Positions 31,942 to 43,490 of a stretch of DNA of 64,000 nucleotides are shown piece after piece. Under the pieces are notes generated by a model that was not told the origin of the DNA, searched no databases, and worked only from the letters and a program-made list of their open reading frames with translations. This stretch comes from Diplosphaera chodatii. Its lineage: Eukaryota; Chlorophyta; Trebouxiophyceae; Prasiolales; Stichococcaceae. Every line of letters starts with the position of its first letter. Position 1 is the first letter of the stretch. The stretch is from contig JAALGY010000033.1 in NCBI GenBank assembly GCA_032358165.1, positions 2,914,001-2,978,000 of the forward strand, given 5' to 3'. Position numbers and translations under genes: made by a program.

Positions 31942-34900
31942 CTACAAGTCGCCGTAGTCCAGCACTGAGCGCTGGTTCTCTGGGGCGTCAAGATCCGTGT
32001 ACTCCCGGCCGCCCATGGCAGCTGTGCCCATGGCCATGCCCATCGCCATGCCGCCGGGGCCACGCCGCCCGCCGCCCAGGCCCCCGCGCCCCGGCATCAT
32101 GCCGCCCCGACCGCCCGGGAGCCGCCCTCTGCCGCCGCGGCTGCCCATCCCGGGCGCCATCATTGCGCCACCGGCTGCCTGGTCCATGGGCACGGGGATG
32201 AAGGGGCCGAAGGGGCCCGCGCCCGGAGCCGGGACCAGCACCATGCCAGCTGGCACGCTCATGCCAGCCATGGGGTTAGCGCCCCCCATGCCGCCGGCGC
32301 CCATGCCCCCGCCCCCGCCGCCAATGAAGGGCGCGGGCAGCTCCGGGGCAAAGCCATCTTGGCCGGCAGCATTCCACTGGCCATCCTCGCCGCCGCCCAA
32401 CTCCGCCTGGATACCAGACAGATGGCCAGATGACAGCACGCCTGATGCAGCCGTCTGCTGTGTTGATAAGCAGCGAACAAAAGAATAATTGCCGGCCGGC
32501 GAGCAGCAGCTTCCAACGCACCCGTCGTGCTGCCTCGGCAGCCTTCTTGGCAGCTCGCTCTTCCTCATCGCGCGCCGCCTTGAAGGCTTCGAAAAACAGC
32601 TCGTCCTGGTACTGCAGCCCACAAGAAGCAGAGCTGAGCACTACTCGGAAACGAGCGCTGTTGCAAGATGCAACATGCAGGATATCACTGCAAACCGTGC
32701 AGGAGCATCCACAGTCAGGGTGGCGTAGATTACACGCCCACTTGGGGTCGTGAATCACCAGGGTTTGGCCAAGCACACGGTAGTGGGCAGCAGACGGAAT
32801 CGGGACGGACCTGCTCCCGCTCTGCATCCAGCAGGTGTGTGTGCTTGTTGCGGATGTGCTTGACGACGAAGGCCTTGTCCACGAAGAGCTTTTGGCTGAC
32901 CTTGGAGCCCCACTTCTTGTCGCCAATCTTCACGATCTGCGCCTCCACCCACTCGTCCAAGTGCTTCTCGATCTGAGAGAAGAGCAGGAAGATAAGTATC
33001 CAGCAATGCAAGTGCGTCATGCAGCCTTCATACGATGTCGATACAGCATGCAAATTTTGAGTTGATGTGGAGCAAAATCACACCAGGTGGCATCGCCTCA
33101 GTACCAAATCACACCTGCTCCTTCTGCAGAGGGTCCTCAAAGGGGTCGCCGCGTGCCAGCCGGGCGTGCCAGACATCGTCCACACCCTTCTCCAGTATCG
33201 CCTCCTGTGTAAGCAGTGTGACTGGCTGGTCCTCAGGGGCTGCCTGATCTTGCACATGTCTTGCATGTGACAACCTGCACGGCTGCGCCCAAGCCCACAC
33301 GGCAGATGCTGCCGCGCATGCAAGTGCTATGCACAGGAGGATGATGTGGAGACTGGCGGCGCCGGCGCCCGACCTGCTCCTTCTCCGCGCCCTCGGCGGG
33401 CTGCTCGCCCTCCTCGGGGCGCTGGCAGCGGAGCGTGGGGCGCGGCCCGGCGCGCTGCTCCTCCTCGGGCTCCGCGACCTCCGCCCCCCCGTAGTAGTCC
33501 ACCCCGTGCACACGCCACAGGTACGTCAGCAGCACGTCCAGCTTGCCCACCTGCGGCAGCGGCCCCAGCTTGTCGCTAGTGTACTCGCTGTCCGAGGCGC
33601 TGCTCGACGGGGCGCGAAGCGTGGGACAGTGCGTGCAGCAAGAAGCGCAACGTGGGCCCTGAGGATGTGTGTGCTGATGGGTGCAGTCTGATTTGGTATG
33701 TGCGGGCACACCTGAGCCTCTGCTGATGCCTCCTCGCCTTCCTCCACTGGTGCAGCTGCTGGCGCCTCTTCCCCGCCGCTGACTGGACTGCCGTCCTCCA
33801 ATGGCGCCGGCGCTGAGCCGCTGGGCTGCGCTGCGGCGTCTGCCAAAAGCGGGTTCTCAGCCACGCCCTTTTCAGCGTCCAGCTTTGCTGCCAACTCCTT
33901 TGCCAGCTTGAGGTCGGAAGTAATGCGCTGCGGCTGCAGCAACAGTCGAGGAGTTTGATGTGTTTAATGTCAGAAGGGAGATGCACGAGGTGCACTAAGC
34001 CAGTGGCAGGGTGAAGAGTACCTGCCACGTGACCTCAGGCGCGACTTTGGGAACAGGCGCCGGTGGCCTGGCGGACCGCGCGCTGCCTGGCTGTTTGCGG
34101 GCGCTGCCGGGCTGGCTGGTGGGCGAACCGCCCTGTTTGTGACAGATCATGCATCTGTCGTGCATGCCAAACTAAGCCAGCTGCCATGGCCTTGAAATGG
34201 CTGTGCATAGCCTTCGATCAACTTGCTGGGGCCGGTGTAGATTTGCATGGGAAACGTCAGCGCATGACAGACACTGACCAAAGGGCACCGACGAACCTCG
34301 GCCTCTGGCGAGGTCGCTGCCTGGTCGGCCGCTGCACCATCGGTTGCTGTGTCCTCAGCCACTGGGCCGTTGCCCTGGTTGAAGTCAGGCGCTGCGGGAT
34401 TGATGTCGCCCAGCGTGTAGTCCTGTGGAGCAATTTGACTGTGAAGTCCAGGCCCAGACTTTAACCAGAAGTACCGTCAGCATGTTCGAGTCGTTTCGAG
34501 TGCTCTCAGTGTTGCACACACCTTCAGAAAGGACTCTGCAGTGGACACCGCGAGGCTGTTGCGGGCGTCCACCGCTCTCTGGTGCTCCCGCGGGTCAAAG
34601 CGCCGCCGCACGGCATCGTCATGCTTCCGTGCCTCGAACTCTGCCCTGATCTGCGCAGACCAGGCATGTCTGCCATGAGGCAGGACTGCGGCCTTGCGAA
34701 AAGAGCTGGACATGCAGGGTGGCCAACCTGAGTGACCGTGATGTCAGTGTCGTGCAGCTGACCTCTGAGCCCCACCACTCGGTGAGGTACAGCTGGTACT
34801 CCTTTTGGGCATCTTCGGGTGTGATCTCATCAGGTAGCTCCCGCATGAGCTCCTTGTATGTCATTGGCCCATGCCTGCAGGCACGTGTGCCATCGTTATC

Positions 34901-35859
34901 GCTGGTATGCTGCTGTTAGCCTGCTGACACTGCAGCAGCAGGGTTGTCATTGCCGCAGGTGACTGATACCCCGCTGTTCGTGGATTCGCATGCATCTTGG
35001 TTTTAGACAACTGCTGCAGTTGGTATGTGGCATCAAGGCAGCACGTCAGCCGCAGGTGGGGGAGTTGCATGTTGAGCGACATGTCGGTTAGTACAGCTCA
35101 AGACCAAGCTCGCCTTCTGGGAGGTGGAGGTGACGGTGGGTAGTCCCGCCGGTAGGGAGGCTCTGGCGGCCCATATGGTGGCGGACCGTAAGGATCCCTC
35201 GGACCCCTATCAAATGGCAGAGACCGAAGTCAAGGTACTGCCACCAGCAGCGAACATGAGGTCTCGAGGTGTGAGGTGTGCATGTGCAGCCGAAATGAAG
35301 TGCAGCACTGGCAGCGGGATACATGTCCACCTGAAACGATCATCAAAACGGTCCCGAGGCTCGCCCCTGTACCCTGGTGGCGGCGGCCCCATGGGTGGGC
35401 CCCGCCTCTCGTAGTACGGCGGCGGTGGCGGGCCGTCACGATAGCCATGTGGAGGCGGCGGTCCGCTGCACAAACCAAATGCAGTCATCATCAGCCCACT
35501 GAGTTTGAGGAGGGCCCCTGACAGAACTGCGGCCCAGACTGGGTGTGCATGGCAGCCACATCAACATGAACACAGCCAGTGACAGTACACTATACAACGC
35601 ACTAGCGGTCAAAGTCGTCATCGCGGCGGAATCGCTTCGGCGGCGGTGAGCGCCGGAAGCCGCCGGGGCCGCCCATGGGGGGCGAGGGGCTGCGGCCGCG
35701 GCGGCCGCCGCGGTACCCACCGCCCGGGGGCGGCGGCGGACCGGGGTAGCCGCCTGGCGGGCCGCGTCTGTCGCCCCCGCCCCGCATGTCGTCCCCCCGG
35801 CGCATCGGCGGCAGCGGGGACCCGCCACGGCGCCGCTCTGGCGGCCCGCCCCCCCGCAT
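31942..35859 (-). CDS. SE: SERRATE/ARS2 zinc-finger protein
   Basis: Nuclear RNA effector that links the cap-binding complex to microRNA processing and splicing. Thirteen exons (35603-35859, 35331-35465, 35114-35206, 34763-34874, 34522-34650, 34297-34422, 34022-34090, 33712-33927, 33374-33658, 33115-33204, 32811-32972, 32522-32611, 31942-32454) give 758 aa. The N-terminus is Arg/Gly/Pro-rich (RRGPPGGYPGPPPPP, YYERRGPP). Then MTYKELMRELPDEITPEDAQ and YLTEWWGSE (ARS2 N domain), RRRFDPREHQRAVDAR, GKLDVLLTYLWRVHGVDYY (conserved core helix), WGSKVSQKLFVDKAFVVKHI (zinc-finger region) and the C-terminal YTDLDAPENQRSVLDYGDL, a near-signature ARS2 ending preceded by an RGG/GGM-rich tail. The zinc-finger exon pairs H residues (VKHIRNKH), but I do not see the cysteines in the usual place, so metal binding is uncertain. 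Intron 3 has a GCGAGC donor. Confidence 0.92.
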
Positions 35860-36847
35860 TGCTGACTGGCTGGACGCCCCGGCACTGGCGGCTGTGATCG
35901 CCCCCTGGAGCGTGCAGCTGTCTCAGCAGTGGCTGTAACAGGTGGCGGTAACAAGGACACTTGTGGCATGCAGGCTGGCGGCTGACTGCTGCTCAACAGT
36001 GCTGCAAAACAAGTCCGGGTGGCCATGCCGGACAAAGCTGATGACGCAGTCTGACCACGGCAACTTGGAACGAGCATCCACGCCTTTCAAGCTTCTTCAA
36101 CGGCTTCTAGGTCGGCGAGACAAACGAGATGCTATGCATGTGCCATCTATTACAAGGCTGCCGCTGGCCATTGCAACGGAGGTGGCTGTGCTGACAGCGG
36201 AACAGATCCTTGGACGCAGCTGTAAGCACCAACAAGCTTTACAGCAACGCACTGGCGGCCTGAGACGCCACAAAGGCAAATGGGCAGCATTGGTGAGATG
36301 TGGTGCACAATCTGATGTCTGCTCAGGCTGCGGGCTGTCACAATGGCTGGCATGTCGGCTGCGGACCAAACTGACTGCACATTGAAGCTACTTCTGCATG
36401 TTTGCTGCTCTCGCTGACGGCAACAGGGTGGCACACTGCCGTTTGCAACACTTACCTTCTGACACGCCTCGCGACTGCCCTCGACAATAAGCACGCAGCC
36501 TGCCAACAGATGATCGCCACTGCAACAAGGTTCAGACTGTGCGCAGACAGCTTGACGGATCACGCAGTGTGCTGCAGCACGCTGATTTGCGACTGGTTCC
36601 TTCGACCGTGTAACAATACTGGAAGCTGAACTGCATCGCTGCCAAACCCCAGTAATCTCCATCTCGTGTCACTCTAGACTCTCGAGCCTTCGCTTTCAGC
36701 AGAGGCGGTTCGCTGCCAACATAGACGCGTGGAATTTGGCGACACACACGAACTCAGCTGTAACTGGTCACCTACCACCCTCACAGCTCAGCACGCTTGC
36801 GGCCGCTCATCCGTGCAGTCCGACGTTGCAAAAAGGTGTTGAACACC
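35860..36847. promoter_or_regulatory. Divergent upstream region of SERRATE (-) and DRE2 (+)
   Basis: Nearly 1 kb head-to-head. Open frames on both strands are motif-free. It could also hold a non-coding 5' exon of either gene. Nothing else is recognised. Confidence 0.45.
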
Positions 36848-38499
36848 ATGATGGTCCTGCTGAGCGTGGACAGTGCTCTCGGCTTCAGAGGCAGCCTGCT
36901 CACCGAGCTATGCCGCCAGCATAGTGTCTCTGCAGACGATATCACAGTCATCATGAGCTCAGAGGTGCGCAGTGCATCACGAACATGCTGTGGCATCCGT
37001 CTCTACTGCGCGGGTGTCCCTTTGCTGTTTGGCATCAGTAAGCCGGTGTCACATGAAACGCTACCGCCTGCAGGCAGCTCTGAAGGCGCAACCAGCCAGC
37101 ACCTTCGATGTGGTGGTGTCAGCCTCAACAGCGGGGCAGGCACACGGCGCTGCTGTCACAGCGCTGTTGCTTGCGCTCACCAAGCCCGGCGGGACAGTAG
37201 TTCTGCAGGAGCCTGTTAGCAGCAGCAACAGCACAGCAGCGGTGAGTCGACCCAACATGCTACACAGCACTGCTCAGGTTTGGATGGTGCTTCCGCTATC
37301 ATGTAGGCGCAAACCCACTTGGGGCTCCAGCGCAACCTTCCCAACGCATTTCTGCATGTGCAGGGCGTCGGCAGCCTGGAGAAGTTGCAGCAGCAGGCGC
37401 TTCTGTGCGGGCTGACACAGGGCACCACAACAGCTGCTCTCACCCTGCCGCTGCCGCCGGCACTGGCGGGCGTCGATGGCATTCAGCTGGCTGCGGTAAG
37501 TTGCTTTTGCCGACAACACCACTGCAGGCATCACGCTTGCAGGCATCCCAGAACTACATTGTCTACTTTGATTGTGCTGACACTACTGTAGTAGTGCCGT
37601 CAAGTGCATCTGCGGCGTGCAGTAGACGCTTCTGAGTGGATACCACCCGCTGTGATGCTGCAGGTGACGGGGCGCAAGCCGGAGTGGGAGGTTGGCGCGC
37701 AGCAGGCCATCAAGCGTAAGAAGGCAGTCACGCCAGCTGCGCCGGCGCCCGCACCCGCTGCCAGCATCTGGAGCAGCATCAATGCGGATGATGCGGACCT
37801 ACTGGACGATGACGAGCTGCTGACAGAGGAGGACCTGGTCCGACCGGTCAACCCAGGTGCGCAGCACTGGAAACGTGGTCATCTGCGATGTGTTGAAGAG
37901 GCGTACATTCACTGTGTGCATTGTGTGCGAAGTATGCTGCATGTCGACTGAATGTTGCAAGCACCAATGTGGTGCAGTAGAAGTTACCTCGTTCACCTGC
38001 ACCTGGTCAAATGCTGGCATGAGGGTATGGCAGCCTGTGAGGTACGGAGCAGCGTTGATGCATTGCTCTTTGCTGTGCTGCAGTGGTGGACGACAGCTGC
38101 GGGCCCAGTCGCAAAGCGTGCAAGAACTGCACCTGCGGCCGGGCAGAGGAAGAGGCCACTGGTGCACCACCGCCCAAGCTCACAAAGGTAGGGTTTTGGG
38201 TTGTCATGTGGCTAGTGCTTCTTGTGATTCACTTACTGTCGCCTGTGCGATGCCACGTGCAGATGTGCCGCCTGCAGCCGTGCTCAAATGCGGGCTGTGA
38301 CCAGGCAGGCTCACCCAAGTGACCACTGATGTGGTGCCTCCAGGACATGCTTGAGAACCCGGGGTCGGCGGGTGGTTGCGGCAGCTGCGCACTGGGGGAC
38401 GCCTTCCGCTGCGCCTCCTGCCCATACCGTGGCCTGCCGACCTTCACGCCGGGCAAGAAGATAGAGCTGCCAAGTGGCTTCCTGGCTGCGGACCTGTAG
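36848..38499 (+). CDS. DRE2: DRE2/anamorsin (CIAPIN1), Fe-S assembly protein
   Basis: Cytosolic electron carrier of the CIA pathway; it takes electrons from TAH18 to build cytosolic and nuclear Fe-S clusters. Exons 36848-36964, 37074-37241, 37364-37495, 37664-37856, 38084-38187 and 38344-38499 give 289 aa. The N-terminal methyltransferase-like domain has [20 protein letters not shown] and [19 protein letters not shown] linker with KKAVTPA and an acidic stretch [21 protein letters not shown], typical of the family, precedes the first cluster motif [13 protein letters not shown] and then [20 protein letters not shown], ending in the twin CX2C motif CGSC-x7[12 protein letters not shown]. The start has two consecutive ATGs. 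The first motif has six residues between its first two cysteines, shorter than the eight I recall for human anamorsin. Confidence 0.95.
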
Positions 38500-39004
38500 T
38501 CTGCCGGCGCCCTGGCGTCCAACCAGATATTGCTGCAGCATGGGTGCATATAGGAGGTCTTGCACGTCTTGCTCCTTACCTCGTATGTATTCGTACGGAA
38601 CAGGCTATTGAGAGGGCATCTCGGTCTGCAGTCAGTTGCACGTTTGCAGATGAAAGAAAGTGTCCAAGTACGGCAGTTCAGATGGCAGCACGCGAGTGGA
38701 AACTCCGATGCAAGCGGATGCAGCACCGGAAGCAGGAGGCCGCCAATACATGTCGCCTCGGTAGAGGTGCAGGTCCAGAGTCACAACAATTTACGCGACC
38801 CTGGTGCTTGCTGATCGGTCATCCTCAGCATCTCTCCACCTGCCTGTTTGCCGCCGTGACTTGGCGCTGTGGCTGACTCGTCGGCATCAGAACAGTCCGT
38901 TACACTCCCGCTGGGCAGCTCTTTGTCAGGTGCTGGAAGGCGTGTAGCAAACATTCCTGTGCTCAACTCTCCATACGGCACGCGTTTCGCGGGTCCGGTC
39001 CAGC
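38500..39004. other. Intergenic between DRE2 and NOP10
   Basis: About 500 bases between two plus-strand genes. Longer antisense open frames cross it but have no motifs. Likely the DRE2 3' UTR and the NOP10 promoter. Confidence 0.45.
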
Positions 39005-39199
39005 ATGTATCTGATGTACTACCTGGATGAGGCCGGCAAGCGTGTGTATACTCTGGAGAAAACCGCACCCGACGGCACGCCAACCCATTCAGCGCATCCA
39101 GCCCGCTTCTCGCCGGACGACAAGTTCTCGAGGGAGCGCGTGATATTGAAGAAGCGTTTCGGCCTGCTGCCAACGCAGCGGCCGCCACCTGAGCTGTGA
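39005..39199 (+). CDS. NOP10: NOP10, H/ACA snoRNP subunit 3
   Basis: Core protein of H/ACA small nucleolar RNPs, needed for rRNA pseudouridylation and telomerase RNP; it binds the pseudouridine synthase dyskerin/CBF5. A complete single-exon frame of 64 aa: [39 protein letters not shown] and [17 protein letters not shown]. Length and every conserved block ([20 protein letters not shown]) are as in eukaryotic NOP10. It is the only intronless gene recognised in the window. Confidence 0.97.
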   Translation: MYLMYYLDEAGKRVYTLEKTAPDGTPTHSAHPARFSPDDKFSRERVILKKRFGLLPTQRPPPEL

Positions 39200-39452
39200 G
39201 CCAAATGCACATGGTGACTTCGGCCAGCCACAGCTGGATCAGTGTACAGTAGCTTGTTTTGCGGGGCTTCGTGACCTTGAGGACGTCCTTGCAAAGAACA
39301 TTGCCGTTGCCGGGTGTTGGTCGATGATTTGGCGTTAACCTCTGACGGGCTACCAGAGCTTTCTTCCTGGGTTTGTGACATTTGCTCTGGCTGACAGAGT
39401 ATTGACGGCAATGTACAGCGTGAACCAAGCTGAGCGTGCACGCTGTAATCCC

Positions 39453-42400
39453 TCAGTCGTCCAGCCAGTTCTCCACAGCCGTCTTCTGCTCCCTGAGGCT
39501 GGACGCATCCCGCCTGACCGCCGCAAGCTGTGCCTCGCGCTCTGCCAGCGCCTTGCTCAGCTGCGTCAGCCGCGCTTCCTGCCTGTCCATTGCACGCTGG
39601 AGCTGCTGCCGTGCCACCTGCTCCTGTTGCGAGCGATGGGGAACGATTGTTGCACGGCTTAGTCTTCTGACGTTCCAATATGAGTGACATGCCCTTCATG
39701 TGCTGCCAGGGCCGTTTTGCTCAAAGCAGGGGTGCAGCAAGATTTCTAGCTGAGACATACTGTGATGGTTGCAACGCTCACCTGCTTCAGCTCCTGACGT
39801 TGTTCCATCAGCGTCTTGCCATTAGCAGCCGCCGCACTGCTGGCAGCTGCTAACTTGGCCCTTAGCACATCGACTTCGCGACCGGCCTCAGCCAAACGCA
39901 GCTGCGCTGCTGCCTGCGCATCCTCAACATGTGTTGTGAGGGCACTGCTCATATCATCTTGTGCTGGTGAACCCTCTGCACCGCAAGCCAGGAAGCATAC
40001 TGTAAGGCTACGGCAACCCAGCGCATCTGGGTTCGGAAGGAAACCCACCTCTACAGCTCGCAGCTCGGCTGCCTCCTCTGTCACACGGGCAGCAGCGGCT
40101 GCATCCTGCTGTAGCTCGTCCATCTCTAGGGCCTATGCAGCACCGGCTCAGGTCAGCAACACTGTTGTGCCTTCGCCAGCACACAACAGCACTGCAGACC
40201 GCATACCAGCATGCAGATGTCAGCTTTGGCGTCGAGTGGACGCCGTTGCACACTTGATGGTCAACCTGATTCAGAAGCTGACGCTCGGCGTCGTCTGCGC
40301 GTGTGCGCTCCTCAGCCAACGCAGCCTGCGCCTTTGCCAGCGCCGCGTCCGCTGCAGTAGCAGACATCCGAGGGTAACACAAAGGCCTCTGGCACTTCGA
40401 CAGGCAGGTTGCTGCTGCCACCCCACCAGCAAGCAGATTTTGATGCCCGGGACACATAGGGCTGTGCACCTGCGTGAGCAGCCTTTTTGGCTCGTGACAC
40501 CTCCTGTTCCAGCTGGGCAAGCCGCTCCCGCAGCCGCTGTTCACGTCCCCGTGCTGCCGCCAGCGCCTGTTCTGACTCTGCTGCGGCTGCTGATGCCTGC
40601 TCGTGGTCAGAATTACGGATGCTGGTTGCTCCAGAGCCAGGTGGCCGTGGCGTTTGGAGCTCTGGCTGCTGCGTGGTCTTTGCCTGCTTCAGCTGCTGCC
40701 TTACCAGGGCCAGCTGCTCCTGCAGCCAGGTGTTGCAGCACACGCTCATATTGCACAGTGCACTCGAGGTTGTTGGCCCGCAAGGTGCAGACTTAGGAAC
40801 AGGACCCTCAGACATTGGTGCGAACCTTAGCTGGACCGCCCAGCAAGGCCACTGTTGGTACCGAAGAATTTCCTCACCTGCAGGTGCTGCACCTGGCCGC
40901 GCAGCCCTGCTGCCTCCTGCCGAACGAGTGCAAGCTCCTGCTCCGCGGCTTCCAGCTCCGCTGCATGTTGACACACTTCCAATAGCGACACATATGGGAT
41001 GAGCAGTGTGGACGCCAGAGGCATCGTGCCTGCGCCTCCTACCCGCTGCACATCACCATGGCGTCCAGCGCACCCTGACGCACTACTGGAAGGCTGGCCG
41101 ACGCAGCTGAGGTGCGCCTCACCTGAGCCAGCCCCGCTGGTTGGCGCAGAAGTGGCATGAGCTTGGCTGTCAAGCTGTGCCTGCAGGGCGGCACACTGTG
41201 CATCGCGCTCCGCAAGCTGCGCCGCTGCATTGGCTGCCACCTCACGCTGCTGCTCTGTCCGTGCTTGCGCCATCTTCACCTGCGCCGGCAGTTACAGGGG
41301 GTGAACCATGTGTGCCCCTCAACCAAGCCATCACAGGACATGGAGTCGTGTCAGGCTCCATTCCAGCTGTTTCACTCGCCTTCTCCCGTGCGATTGCCAG
41401 CTGGCCCATAGCATTCTGTGCCTTTGCCTTCTCAGCAAGCAGTGAGTGGCGCCGCATCTCCGCCGCCTGCTCCGCCGCCGCCAGCCGCCGCCGCACATCG
41501 TCCAGTTCCTGCAGGACAGGTAGCCCAGCGATCCCACATGATGTCAGATGCACACAAGGAAGACCAGCAACATGGTGACTGGGCACGATGCCTTTGGGTG
41601 CCAAGCGCAGAGATCAAGCTACGCGAGCATGTGCTGCCTGCTGCAGGACCTGCACGGTGAGCTCCTGCACTGCGTCGGCGGGCAGCACTGCGCAGCGCGC
41701 CTCTGCCAGGTTACGCTCCGCCACCTGCCGCGCCTCGTGCTCCCTTGCCACCGCCACCTGCTCAGGCGCGTTGCACACAGCCATCGTGATGCAGCTGCAC
41801 TGTCCTCACATGCCCATGCCTCCTTTTCAGCAGCAGCAGACGCCTTTGCAAGGTTGAGGCGGTGTTGCACACTTCGACACTCGACGACCACAATGAATGT
41901 GTCAAGGATGGGGAGACCTGCAGGCGCTGCGCCTCTGCTCGGGCGGCCAGCAGCTTGGCGCGGGCAGCAGCCAGCTCCTGCTGCGTCTGCTGCAGCTCGG
42001 ATGTGGCATGCGTGCTGACCTCCGGGCCCGCATTGTTGAAGCTGCTGCTGCGGCTGCTGGGCTGTCCTGCAGGCATTCAGACTGGTTCAGCGACCAGCTC
42101 GACAGCAGTGCATCTTGTGCAGTCCAGAGGCCTGAGCAGTACGAGTATGGAAAGCGCACACAGCATGCGCACCCTCTGGCAGGCTGGCCGTCTCATATGC
42201 CAGACGCTGTCTGACAGGACTTAGTGAGCTGGTCTCACTGGCTGGGCCATCCGCCCGCGCTGGCATAGCTGGGCGCGAGTGGCCTGTCCGCGAGCCTGTT
42301 ACGCAGAGATTGCATGTGATAACTCGGATCCCCGAAGCACGCATCCTCTCGGGCCATGCGACACATGCAGAGGGCTGAACCAGCATATGTGAGTCTGCAT

Positions 42401-42960
42401 GTACCATCTCGCCGGAGGGACGCCTCAAGCTCCGCCATCTTTGCAGCCACGCGCTGCTTGAACGTACTGCGCGGCGTACGTGCACCCATCAGCTGCGGCG
42501 TTGCTGGTGCCTCTGCGCCTGACTGGTCCCGAACGCTGTCTGCGCTTGCGGTTCTGGCGTGGAGTGGCTGCCGTTGCAATGGCGGCGCATTTTCGTCATG
42601 TTCCTGCACGAGACGCACCTGCTTGTTGCCGTGCTTGCATGAAAAGCTGTGCGCATTTGGATGGCGTGGTTATCGCTTGGTAGATAGCTGTCCCTCATGA
42701 AACCTGATGTCATCGCACACCGCACCCACCTGCATGTGTCCGCCTGTGCCGCTCAGCCAGTCACGTGTCGCAGGCGATTGCAGCGCCGTTTGCCACCCGT
42801 GGCCATTGCCCGTCCTGACAGAGTGATCCATCGTCCATGCGATGGCGATGTGGGCAAGCGCCGGTGTATGTCTTCCTCGGTTTCTCGCTTCAGTGTCAAG
42901 TTGTCCGTGCCGAATTGTCCAAACTGATGATCATGCGGCGAAGCACGACTGATCAGGTAG
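39453..42960 (-). CDS. Long coiled-coil protein, function unknown
   Basis: A multi-exon gene whose exons are almost entirely Ala/Leu/Gln/Glu/Arg heptads; family not recognised. Supported exons: final exon 39453-39623 (ends ENWLDD stop), 39782 to about 39975, then coding blocks near 40060-40125, 40270-40365, 40480-40730, 40880-40975, 41150-41275, 41380-41510, 41640-41760, 41930-42035 and 42405-42620. Examples: RQQLQRAMDRQEARLTQLSK, ATAADAALAKAQAALAEERT, ELDDVRRRLAAAEQAAEMRR and ELQQTQQELAAARAKLLAAR. The N-terminal part has a Ser/Thr/Pro-rich piece with TPRSTFKQRVAAKMAELEAS. A further open block at about 42770-42960 (LKRETEEDIHRR) joins in phase and may be the first visible coding exon; the start codon is not fixed. 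Candidates are golgin-like tethers or centrosomal/cytoskeletal coiled coils. Confidence 0.6.
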
Positions 42961-43490
42961 ATATGAACTCAGGGGAACCACACTATTCGTGCCGGTGAGT
43001 GCCAATAATGCAACTGAAGTACTGAACCGAGGATGTGAGTCAGCACGAACCAGCTGCAACCTGCGATTTGCAATTCAAACCCTTGCAGGGCAAAACGGAA
43101 TGCCAGCGCCTGCAACGCTCGCTGCAAGGCCGCAGTGCTGTACTCCCAAGCTTCCAATTTCTGATTGTTGCAAACCTTTTGTAGCTGCCCAGCACACGTC
43201 GCTCCACTGCCGAGGAAGGTTGCAAGGGTACTGAGGAGTGGAGTAATCAGCAGCATTCACTACCAACACGATTCCCCAATCTTGTCGCCAGACACACCAA
43301 ACAGATAGACAAACGGTTGTTGCAGGAACTCTAGAACCTGATGTCAGCAAGCGGCAATCATATGCCAGGTCACACGCTGCAAAATTGCCGTGGCACTTGA
43401 GCAGCGGACACGGCGCCCATTGGGCTGGCTCGTGACAGAGAGCGCTGGGCGGTGCTGGTGCTGCTTGCCGCCCTCGGTGTAGCCTGCTGG
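42961..43490. other. Divergent region, coiled-coil gene (-) and sphingomyelinase (+)
   Basis: About 530 bases. It probably includes the start exon of the coiled-coil gene or its promoter and the promoter of the sphingomyelinase. At 43440-43490 a frame rich in Leu/Val/Ala leads into the sphingomyelinase start, so that gene could begin slightly upstream with an additional exon. Confidence 0.4.

Noticed and set aside
31997..32488. 163-codon Pro/Met-rich plus-strand open frame
   Set aside because: It is the exact antisense of the Gly/Met/Arg-rich last exon of SERRATE, whose ending matches the ARS2 family.
38781..39428. 215-codon minus-strand open frame
   Set aside because: It runs antisense through NOP10, which is complete and highly conserved on the plus strand.
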